43,365 nt of DNA from AM-1111 sp046302135 (GTDB lineage: Bacteria; Bacteroidota; Bacteroidia; B-17B0; Aurantibacillaceae), in assembly GCA_046302135.1 (NCBI GenBank), contig JBKCIQ010000025.1:1-43365 (forward strand), given 5' to 3'. Shown one piece after another: positions 10,001 to 17,000 of this stretch. The notes beneath the pieces were generated by a model. The model saw only the letters and a program-made list of their open reading frames with translations, was not told the DNA's origin and made no database searches. The translations under genes and the position numbers were made by a program. The stretch's first letter is position 1; every line of letters starts with the position of its first letter.

Positions 10001-10399
10001 ATGGGTAATTGGGAATGTTATAATTCAGGAGTTATTTATGCAGCCACTCACGGCCGTGGTATTTTTAAATCTAATGCTTACTACTCGCCATTATCTGTTG
10101 GAGTTCCTGAGATTCAGGCTTCAGATAAAACTAATGTTAAGACAATTAAGCTGTTCCCAAATCCAGCAAATGATTTAACTAATGTGAATTTTAATTTAGC
10201 TGATGAGATGAATATTGCAATTTCTGTATATGACTTGAAAGGAAGCAAACTTAAGATAATCAATTGCGGAAGGCTTCAAAGAGGAACTCAAAACATTAGC
10301 GTATCACTTGATGGATTGGCCAAAGGAACTTACATCATAGGGGTAACCGGGAATGATGATGTTTTGGGAACTAGTCGTTTGGTAAAAATCAGCGACTAA
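7019..10399 (+). CDS. T9SS-secreted protein with sortilin/BNR-like repeats and type A sorting domain
   Basis: An 1126-residue secreted protein. An N-terminal signal peptide spans roughly the first 30 residues after the ATG at 7019 (a second ATG at codon 9 is possible). The body holds several BNR/VPS10-like propeller blades: SNNGGSNWSPINDT, DGDGNIYFGTGEG, LSTNGGTSFVD, ILYVGTDGGVSKSTDGG and SGVIYAATHGRGIF. The last 85 or so residues (from about 1043, KLFPNPANDLTNV, through YDLKGSKL, to GTSRLVKISD) form a T9SS type A sorting domain, which is removed or used for anchoring during export through the SprA translocon encoded further along. Similar proteins are often annotated as glycosyl hydrolase or sortilin-like, but no glycosidase active site is evident, so the role could be adhesion, binding or hydrolysis. 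A strong terminator follows. Confidence 0.88.
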   Translation: MNLKNFCKMRNSSFFKLLTIALSGSIVFGFTFFSFNGKKYTPRDCASGTTNFSGAADYYHWLKQDPSTGKLNLGAMAEFQREMMLSTSLSAAKMSSTALLNLAWEDMGPDNIGGRCRAILVDRNNSNRLFAGAVSGGLFISNNGGSNWSPINDTLSNLVISCITQDGDGNIYFGTGEGMARGGNGDGNSAFIGVGLFKMDYNSINDTYSNPHVLSATVPTPNNNTTASWCYINRVKTSKNKINGNYYIYCATGDGLKLSTNGGTSFVDAVTQLNNKFCFDVDVCNDGSVYCSGGNYTGGNNKVYYSPASSLGAQGTYTDVTPAASSVMPWSSFGRIELAASLTSSNIVYASIAKPINTGAATLCGVLQSINSGNNWNVLGVGNANFEVFATYGQGDYDHVLEVYPNNDYSILLGGVDQWRWDAVSPSINPSTGSWSQSSYQFGFPFFAKYIHADHHAITFDPSNPNILYVGTDGGVSKSTDGGQTFNAMNNGFNATQFYAMAFERDALYNFGPNFGKYNGAGVLGGTQDNGTPYINGNGNTVRNGESINGGDGFYCEASMLAPNTFFYSSYYGLLERTSSRDDNGAAFFPADRANLITCSNTAQPGDFAFASFVTPLALWETSSLSNGKDSVIFVVDSLKMSNITVANGSQQTFNFTIALPQNSAVIDAATLKISAGNQVVTCNASGVLGGSGTGTFTAPNQISVSFNNAPPSGTILKLVSAVSYPTGSVLSVNSESLNMKFGHTTTSSLYTGDTINIMDPVQSRLAIGLSGAVYICKNPLNFTAIPNWVKVAGTNSRSTSGAANAFSGTVQTLEWGGINHLYVATGSGVLWRVSGLGSVIGSNQDIDSLVTSSGTWTCSRNTESPITIEKIAGFSGRAITSISVDPTNPDRIAVTLGNYGVTSHVYYCSNATTCGASTTASNFTVLPNISSPVYSSTFIQTSYNQQNPNYLLIGTEAGVRSIDLNSPTAWSNEGLNGSGIFPNVPTFMLRQQTMGNWECYNSGVIYAATHGRGIFKSNAYYSPLSVGVPEIQASDKTNVKTIKLFPNPANDLTNVNFNLADEMNIAISVYDLKGSKLKIINCGRLQRGTQNISVSLDGLAKGTYIIGVTGNDDVLGTSRLVKISD

Positions 10400-10420
10400 T
10401 CCTTACAAAAAAAAACATAA

Positions 10421-10449
10421 AAAAGGGCTGTTCAATGAACGGCCTTTTT
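10421..10449 (+). terminator. Rho-independent terminator of the T9SS propeller gene
   Basis: AGGGCTGTTC pairs with GAACGGCCTT around the loop AAT, with an A-run before and seven T after. The stem contains one G-T pair. It lies about 22 nt after the stop codon. Confidence 0.85.
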
Positions 10450-10499
10450 TTGTTTGAGACGGATATTACTCTCTCTTCTTATCAACAATAAAAAAGTAA

Positions 10500-10528
10500 T
10501 TTGCTTTAAGTTAGACGGTTTAAATTTG
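10500..10528 (+). promoter_or_regulatory. Promoter of a predicted small RNA
   Basis: TTTG (10500-10503), a 17-nt spacer and TAAATTTG (10521-10528) give a full match to the Bacteroidota -33/-7 consensus. It lies after the terminator of the upstream gene and before no plausible coding sequence, so it should drive a separate short transcript starting near 10534. Confidence 0.6.
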
Positions 10529-10533
10529 GTTTC

Positions 10534-10617
10534 TTTGTAAAAGTGGAATTTTATACAAAATCAATATAGAAACGCTTTATTTAAGAAGAAAGCTGGCGCA
10601 TTATGTGCCAGCTTTTT
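10534..10617 (+). ncRNA. Predicted intergenic small RNA, about 84 nt
   Basis: Between two convergent genes, a consensus promoter at 10500-10528 is followed by a 5' hairpin beginning at the predicted transcription start (TTTGTA at 10534-10539 pairs with TACAAA at 10554-10559, extended by AAA/TTT with one bulged base), an A-rich unpaired linker, and a strong Rho-independent terminator at 10589-10617. This promoter/hairpin/linker/terminator layout is typical of regulatory RNAs. The longest reading frame inside is a GTG-started 8-codon frame, so coding is unlikely. I recognise no known RNA family; it does not look like tmRNA, 6S RNA, SRP RNA or a riboswitch. Confidence 0.5.
10589..10617 (+). terminator. 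Strong Rho-independent terminator of the predicted small RNA
   Basis: AAAGCTGGCGCA (10589-10600) pairs with TGTGCCAGCTTT (10604-10615) around the loop TTA with one G-T wobble, followed by T. The upstream protein gene already has its own terminator, so this second one ends a different transcript. It may also act weakly for the minus-strand lipoprotein gene. Confidence 0.85.
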
Positions 10618-10737
10618 GAATTAATGGTTTCCTTTACAAAAAAATGGTATTTATAAACATGGATTAATGAACAGAAATTCCTTTTGGAAAGCGAAGCCAA
10701 CCGATATTTAAATATTCTTTATTTTTCACATGTTTCT

Positions 10738-11310
10738 TTATTGAATTTTGGTTGAAAAAATAAGGTCTATATCAGTTTCACCCGGCGTTTCTGAACCGTT
10801 TTTTATTCCGGGTTGGTGTTTTAGAATAACCTGAGACGTTCCGTTTGAGACAGATCCTGTTTTCCATTTTGTTTCAAGGCCAATCGGTAATGGAGGATTG
10901 TTACTGTCAAGATCCAAATAGCTGGTAGAAATGTTCAGACCGGAATGATGATAGAAAAACATGTGGTCGTTTGCCTCTTCTAAAACTTCATTGCTTATGG
11001 TATCTGAAGGTGATTTTGATTCATCGAGTAATAAAATTGAAACAAAATAGGTTTTGTTAGCTGCTAAGTTGATTGTGTCAAAAACAATAGGGGCATTCCC
11101 ACCTTCTCCATCCGGATCTTTAAACGAAAAAACTGATGTGTTGGATGTGTTTGAACTATCAGTAAAAAACAATTTAACTGTAGTTATTAGTTCGCTTTCA
11201 TTTTGTGGAGGAGGCGAAATAGGATCTTGTGCTTTGTCTTTTTTACATGATGATAAAAAGAATAATGCATTTACAATTATTCCGAATAAAATTTTTGAAT
11301 TGTTTTTCAT
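10738..11310 (-). CDS. Surface lipoprotein of a TonB-receptor cassette ('type 1 periplasmic binding fold' annotation)
   Basis: A 190-residue lipoprotein starting at the ATG at 11310; an upstream in-frame extension overlaps the receptor gene and has no signal. The lipobox FLSSC puts the lipidated residue at Cys22, followed by Lys-Lys-Asp. The mature protein has a proline linker, then a beta-rich domain with ELITTVKLFF, FKDPDGEGGNAP, NLAANKTYFVSILLLDESKS, EVLEEANDHMFFYHH and TPGETDIDLIF. This pattern matches a small Bacteroidota lipoprotein family commonly annotated as type 1 periplasmic binding fold protein and typically found beside a TonB-dependent receptor. Its start is 4 nt after the receptor stop, so they are surely co-transcribed. 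By analogy with other receptor-lipoprotein pairs it may be a substrate-capturing lid; the many acidic residues and the NDHMFFYHH cluster would suit metal binding. The function is inferred, not known. Confidence 0.8.
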   Translation of the reverse strand: MKNNSKILFGIIVNALFFLSSCKKDKAQDPISPPPQNESELITTVKLFFTDSSNTSNTSVFSFKDPDGEGGNAPIVFDTINLAANKTYFVSILLLDESKSPSDTISNEVLEEANDHMFFYHHSGLNISTSYLDLDSNNPPLPIGLETKWKTGSVSNGTSQVILKHQPGIKNGSETPGETDIDLIFSTKIQ

Positions 11311-11314
11311 AATG

Positions 11315-13627
11315 TTATTTTTTAATTGGTACTTGAATTTTGAAATAAATATTTCTACCGGGCGCATCACAAAAATATCTGAAGCGGTCAAGGTAGTCTC
11401 TATATGCAATGTTCATCAAGTTGTTTACACCTGCATATAAAATTGCAATTGTTTTTTTCTTTCCGATTTTAGTTGTTAAGCTTATGTTTATTAGGAAATA
11501 ATCTGGAGGTGCAACTTTGTAATCAACTCCAAATGGTGTGCGATACTGACGTGAAACGTATAATCCATCTATGGTGATAAGATTATTTTTAAAAGCACCT
11601 TTGTCCGGTAAATTTACGATGATTTCTTTTTTAATGCGGTTCGATGGCATGAATACCAATGGCTCTTGTTTTTCAAGGTTTTGACCATACAAATACATAG
11701 CTTTTATGTTAAATGAGATTCTTTTTCCTATGTATATGCTCATATCAAAGTCAGCTCCACTTATCAACGCGTCAGTTTGCTTAAAATAAAAAACGGGAAA
11801 TGCTCCTTTAATTGTAAGCTGTGGTTGAGTTCCCGGCTGTTGATATATGAAATCCTTAATGTAGTTGGAGTACGCAGTAATTTCCCATCGAACTTTCTTA
11901 ATCTTCCCAATTGCAGTAATCGATGAGTTCCATCCTCTTTCTGGAGTAAGCATTCTGTCACCTTTTTCAATACTAGCCGCACCATGGTGTAGTCCGTTTG
12001 CAAATAGCTCGTTCACAGCGGGAGATCTCCATGTCATGGAAGAATTAAATAAAAAATTATGGCAGCTATCTTTCTTGATAATAATCCCACCGTGTGCACT
12101 CCAATTGCTGAAGTTAAATTTAGGGTCAATAATTAAATTATTTTCCCATAAAAAACATTGCAAATGTCTTACGTCATAACGTACTCCGAGTTCTGCTTCA
12201 AATTTGTGTTTTATGTACCGCTCAGTTCCAAATACCCCAAAATTATCTGCAATATAATTTGGAATAAAAAATCTTCCGCGGTAAACATTTTCCTGGTGCA
12301 TGTAGGTGGTTCCAAAAAGTCCTCTGAAACTTCTCACGTTATCATGATCCCAAACGGCTTCTGCAAGGTGTGTTTCTATTCTGTAATCTAAGTCTGGTAG
12401 ATTGAATTGTGCCAATGAATCATTTAATGGAGCATCTTTGTCAAATTCTTTTCTGATGTTATACTGGTATCCATAATTAATATTTAATCTTGATCTTTTA
12501 CCCGTATGAATATGAAAATTTCCTTTTATTAATTCATGTCCAACGTCTTGATATGGCCTTGAAACTTTATATGAAAAAGAAGCGGTATCATAATTAAGCG
12601 TTCCGTTAAAGGCATTGTTGAGGTCAGTTAAATTCCCAATGTGAGATCCTGAGAAAATTCCAATCCGTGTATTAAACTGGCTGTAAAATAATTCCGTGCC
12701 CCATCTTTTTTTATGATAGCCTAAGGTGTATGAAAAGTTATTTTCTTCAAGCGCAGTAGTACTCAAAATATAATTTGGCGTATTTATGTTGCCTTGTTTT
12801 CGAATCGTTCCTTGAACGCGCCAGGCTAGACCTGTTATTTTTGGAATACTACCCTGCATAATACCACTTACAGACCCGCCTCTACCATTACTATTACCTG
12901 TCATGTAAAAATCTCCTGAAAGCTTTGTTGAATCAGATAGTTCTTCAGGTTCAACCAATATAACACCACCTATTGCATCTGCTCCATAACGTAGGCCACT
13001 AGCACCTTTTATTACAGTAATTTTTTTTGCGAGATTAGGGTCAATCTCAGGAGCGTGTTCATTTCCCCACTGCTGGCCTTCTAAACGAATGCCATTACTA
13101 ATCAGCAGAATTCTGTATCCTTGCAAACCATGAATCATAGGTTTAGAAATAGAAGACCCCGTATTTAACGAAGTTACTCCGTTTGCTGTTGATGTTATGT
13201 CTGCAAGATTACCACCTCGTTTCGCGTCTAATACTGCCCCTTCAATTTGCGAAATGGCGTCTGTAAGTCTCGGAGTTTTTGCTTCACCATAAACTTCTAA
13301 ATCTCTTAACCTAACAGATGTGTGTGGTAGCCTGATAGAAATTGATTTATTGTTTTTCAGCTCAATCAAAATTGAAGTGTCGGTGCAATCAAGATGTCTT
13401 ACAGAAATAACAATTTTACCAGGGCACAAACTGTCCATAACGAAGTTGCCTTCTGCATCTGCAATTACTATTCTTTTTTGTTCTGTAACGGCTATTGTTG
13501 CATACGCCAAAGGCTGAGCATCATCAAGATCAATTACAATACCTGACAATCTTATTGCACAATTATTTTGAGCTACAGTTAAAAGATGTGTTGCAATAAT
13601 TGTTATAACCAACAACCAACGAATCAT
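11315..13627 (-). CDS. TonB-dependent outer-membrane receptor, metal-receptor-like plug
   Basis: A 770-residue receptor: signal peptide (1-20, ending VAQ), a carboxypeptidase-regulatory-like domain (about 27-101) containing HLDC (78-81), a plug (about 112-230) and a 22-strand-type barrel to the C-terminus. The plug has SKPMIHGLQGYRILLISNG and GQQWGNEHAPEIDP (184-197), followed by IKGASGLRYGADAIGGVI. The HGL..R and EGQQWG.EHAPEID signatures are what I associate with Bacteroidota receptors of the ZnuD/OprC type, which take up zinc or copper, rather than with SusC-type glycan receptors. Import across the outer membrane is powered by TonB-ExbBD, none of which is encoded here. It is the middle gene of a three-gene cassette: 79 bp after the His/Cys protein and 4 bp before the lipoprotein. 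Substrate is inferred. Confidence 0.88.
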   Translation of the reverse strand: MIRWLLVITIIATHLLTVAQNNCAIRLSGIVIDLDDAQPLAYATIAVTEQKRIVIADAEGNFVMDSLCPGKIVISVRHLDCTDTSILIELKNNKSISIRLPHTSVRLRDLEVYGEAKTPRLTDAISQIEGAVLDAKRGGNLADITSTANGVTSLNTGSSISKPMIHGLQGYRILLISNGIRLEGQQWGNEHAPEIDPNLAKKITVIKGASGLRYGADAIGGVILVEPEELSDSTKLSGDFYMTGNSNGRGGSVSGIMQGSIPKITGLAWRVQGTIRKQGNINTPNYILSTTALEENNFSYTLGYHKKRWGTELFYSQFNTRIGIFSGSHIGNLTDLNNAFNGTLNYDTASFSYKVSRPYQDVGHELIKGNFHIHTGKRSRLNINYGYQYNIRKEFDKDAPLNDSLAQFNLPDLDYRIETHLAEAVWDHDNVRSFRGLFGTTYMHQENVYRGRFFIPNYIADNFGVFGTERYIKHKFEAELGVRYDVRHLQCFLWENNLIIDPKFNFSNWSAHGGIIIKKDSCHNFLFNSSMTWRSPAVNELFANGLHHGAASIEKGDRMLTPERGWNSSITAIGKIKKVRWEITAYSNYIKDFIYQQPGTQPQLTIKGAFPVFYFKQTDALISGADFDMSIYIGKRISFNIKAMYLYGQNLEKQEPLVFMPSNRIKKEIIVNLPDKGAFKNNLITIDGLYVSRQYRTPFGVDYKVAPPDYFLINISLTTKIGKKKTIAILYAGVNNLMNIAYRDYLDRFRYFCDAPGRNIYFKIQVPIKK

Positions 13628-13706
13628 TTTTACATTAATAAAATTAGGATTACAGAATTAATCTGCTAAGTTTCAAATCAACACAAGTAAAATCGGAAAG
13701 TAAAAA

Positions 13707-14039
13707 TCAAATTTGCGGCGGACCTCTTACAAGTTGTGTTGCAGTAAAAATATTATCCTGTTGGGGAGTTTTGTAAGATAAGTTTATATTCTCAAGATAA
13801 TCTATTGATACAAATTCGATTCTTTCCTGTATTGATAAATAGTTTAGTTGTGTATCAAGTTTTTCAAAAGCACATTCTTTTTTCTCCGGAACAATTTCAT
13901 TTTTTTCATGATGGCAGACCTCTTTTTTTAAACTGTGATTATGGTCAGAAAAGGAATGGAGATAATATTTAGGTGTCGCACTTACTAGGAAAACAATAAG
14001 TGTAAAAAGAGAAAATATTTTCAGAATGAATTTTTTCAC
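13707..14039 (-). CDS. Small exported His/Cys-rich protein
   Basis: A 110-residue protein with a signal peptide (MKKFILKIFSLFTLIVF..., cleavage near residue 22) and a mature N-terminal segment dense in possible metal ligands: His28, His33, His35, Cys42, His43, His44 and Cys56, interspersed with Lys and Glu. It ends in a conserved-looking RGPP (105-108). Small proteins of this layout with a terminal RGPP occur upstream of Bacteroidota TonB receptors, which suggests a periplasmic metal-binding or sensing role; that is inference. The start is GTG at 14039, the only candidate because no ATG exists in the frame. The GTG sits 4 nt after a TAAATTTG promoter element, so the message may be leaderless. 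It is the first gene of the receptor cassette and begins 42 nt after the sprA stop. Confidence 0.72.
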   Translation of the reverse strand: MKKFILKIFSLFTLIVFLVSATPKYYLHSFSDHNHSLKKEVCHHEKNEIVPEKKECAFEKLDTQLNYLSIQERIEFVSIDYLENINLSYKTPQQDNIFTATQLVRGPPQI

Positions 14040-14043
14040 TCAG

Positions 14044-14073
14044 CAAATTTAAGAATAATAATTTTTAATCAAA
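14044..14073 (-). promoter_or_regulatory. Promoter of the His/Cys protein-TonB receptor cassette
   Basis: On the minus strand TTTG (14070-14073), an 18-nt spacer and TAAATTTG (14044-14051) match the Bacteroidota promoter consensus. It fits in the 42-bp gap after sprA and would start transcription at or within about 2 nt of the GTG codon at 14039, separating the cassette from sprA transcription. Confidence 0.55.
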
Positions 14074-14081
14074 AGGAGGGA

Positions 14082-17000
14082 TTACCCGCCCAATGTGAAG
14101 CGGATAGAAATACCTGCGTTTGTATTTGATGTTGGGAATGAGCTTGAAACAACGGGTCTGTTCATCGTTTTATCGAAGAAAAATCTTAGCGCTACATTTG
14201 TGCTAATTTGGTATTCTGCAGAGGTTCTTAAAGTGATAATACGTTGACCGGCAGTAGGGGTATTGATGCCGTCAACAATTCTTCTTTGTAAAGTTGTGTT
14301 GTTTCTAATAGATAAATCAAGTTTAATTTTCAAATCGCTTTCCAGCGGTTTGCCTTTAATTTTTATTTTGTTGATTTTGAGTTTTGGATAAAGGTAACCT
14401 GCCCCAAGCACAATTTCACTTCCTTTTATTTCGTTTAAAACTTGAGCTCCTGTATTTAGAGAAAGGGTTCGATCTTTTTTAATTTCAAAATTACCACTCC
14501 AACCTTGCTTCACAAATTGCAGGTCTACTTTCACAAGAGGACTGAATTGTTCGGAAATAGTTACAGTTGGAATATTGTACTGAGCAACATAATTTCTTGG
14601 ATTTCCAGGGTTTTTCACGTTTGCATTTCCGTTATCGTCAGTGCCGTATAAAAGATTGTTGGTGAATGAGGCGAGGTTTACAGTGGAACGGTAGGAATGA
14701 GAAAGAGTAATTCCTTTGAATATTTTTTTAAGTGCTTTTATCTTACCCAGTCCTTCGTATCTAACGGTCCAGTTTGGAAGTGGCACAGATTTAAAATAAT
14801 CTCTCTTAACACGTCCTTCTTTGCCTGTATATGCAGCAAAAAAAGCATTGATTAAAACATCTTGATGCTCCAAACTATACCCATCCCAGTAACCTTTGTT
14901 CGTAGCTGTATCTATAACGTAAGTTGAATTAGGATTGTCAGCAGCTAATAACGCGGCGTATTTCAACCTTTGAATATTTCTAAACTCATTGAAAACTTCA
15001 TTAGCATAAGAAGTTTTATTGTCTGAAACAAATGCAGAGCCAAATGTGATTGTAGACATGCTGAAATTACCGGTTAGATTTGGGGTACCATCAAATTTGA
15101 AAATATCAAGCGAATCGTTGAAAGTTATAAAAGAAGAATAATTTCTCGCATAGGTTCTGTTCATGTTAAGTTCAATTTTGAGATCCGGAATGGGCTCAAC
15201 GGTAGCTCGTGCCGTTAAATTTTCGGTGTGTGTTCTACTAAAACTATTTACTAGATTATTCTGTCGCGTGAGCCAATCGTTGTTTACTGCCATTCTCGGT
15301 AATTCGTCATCACTTCCGTTGTATTGCCTGCCAAATACAAATGGGAACATATCCATAAAATTTTTATCATTTAAATCCACGCCTAAAACACGGCTAGTCG
15401 GTCTAAACCCTGGCAATACTGTTCCATTCTGAGAATTAAAATTCACCGATATGGTTTTAACAGACATTACTACTCGCGCAAGGTACTCCAGTAACAAGTT
15501 CTCTTTTTCAGGTTCTACCTTTTTCTTTGTAGTGTCTTTAGGGTTATTTTGTTTAATTATCGGTTTTACATTCGATGTTTTATTACTGTTTGCACTCTTT
15601 GAATTTATTTTTTTGAAGTAAGGTATTTTATTGTAAAGGCTCACCATATTAAATTGTCCATTCCACGCATGTGTATTGCTGTTTTGAACGGTGTTACCCA
15701 TAGTATCCTGACCCAAAGCAAACGGAGTTCTCTGCCAGCTGTAGTTAACTCCGTATTTGTAGGTTGCTGTAACAAAGTCCAGGATTGGAATTTTGTTGAT
15801 TGGAATGTTCCAGTTTAGATTTGCTTGATGTCTATAATTTGTACTTACACCCAGATCTGTAATATTTCTCAGTATAGAATCTTTTTCTGGCCGGGTGTCT
15901 ATTCTGCCTTGAGGCTCAAAAACCCTCGCGTCATTAGTCGCCGTAAGATCCAGCTTAATGCTTTTTGAAAGATCGTATCGAACACTATAATTTCTGTTGA
16001 ATGTGATGTTTTTATTGAAGAATGTCTGAGTGAAAGCATCATTGGTAATATTTCTGTTTTTTACTTCACTGTAATTTCTGTTTATGTCTCCTGTAAAACT
16101 AAGCTGGGATGGGACGAGGTAAAAATTAAAATCTTTAACAAGTGCCATCCATTTATAGTTCATTAATTTGGATTTTGATTTCCCAAATGGTTTGTAATTC
16201 TTTGGTTGCGTCTGAAAGTTGTAATTGATGGCGCCGCGAATATTTTTTTGCATGTTGTACTCAATGTTTATATTTCTTTTGAATACTTCGCTATACGAAT
16301 AGGTGAATGCAAAATTCTCTATGTCGTAAATGTGATTGCCTTTCTGATTTTTTCCTTTATCTTTTTTGACGTTTGTAAAATTTAAGCTTCTCCGTGTTGT
16401 TACATCCAGCGTTGTTTGTCTCAAACTGTCTCTGTAATTTTTTGGGAGTGAATTATCATTAAGGATAGGCCTTAAAAGAATATCTGGATCAAGTGGGTTG
16501 AACTGCGGGGTAATTTGTGTTTGAGAAATTCCTGCATACATTGGTAATCTAATATTCCATTTTTCTGGAAAAAATTTACCAAGTTGTAAGCTACTGCTCA
16601 AGTCGAACTGTCTGTTAAATTCCCTCGATCTTTCACTTACTTTTTTCTCAATGCTTCCGTAAAACGGTGTCATTATACTTCCGGCAAGAGCCATTGTTCC
16701 GAGGTCTGCAAGCTTTGCCTGAATTCTAACGTTGGCTGCCGCACCACTTTGCTGATCAAAGTCTGTAAGGCGCAATTCATTGACCCAAACCTCTACACAT
16801 TTTGGTTCATTGTCTCCGGTCTTGGGGTTTCGCACCCCGATCATAAAACATTTTACCGTTGCAAGATTGGGACTTCCTTTTATTGTCAATTTTTTTCCAT
16901 TTTCAAGAATGAAGGTTTTAGGTACCGTAAGTGGTGTTTGCGATGAAAAATATTCACTGTTTCGCAATTGCTTTTTCGATGTTAGCGTTTCAAAATCAAC

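Larger units (their letters stand above)
10400..10737. other. Intergenic gap of 338 bp between convergent genes
   Basis: This is the only gene-free stretch longer than 300 bp. It contains the terminator of the T9SS gene, the predicted small RNA with its promoter and terminator, and, from 10620 to 10737, AT-rich sequence in which I see nothing definite except the small palindrome TATTTAAATA. No tRNA or reading frame of note is present. Confidence 0.7.

Noticed and set aside
11311..11409. Extension of the lipoprotein gene into the receptor gene
   Set aside because: The extension overlaps the TonB receptor coding region and would bury the lipoprotein signal peptide; the ATG at 11310 gives a normal lipobox.
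13653..13674. A second promoter directly in front of the TonB receptor (TTTG plus TAATTCTG)
   Set aside because: Spacing is only 13 nt and the -7 box has a mismatch, so it is unlikely to be functional.
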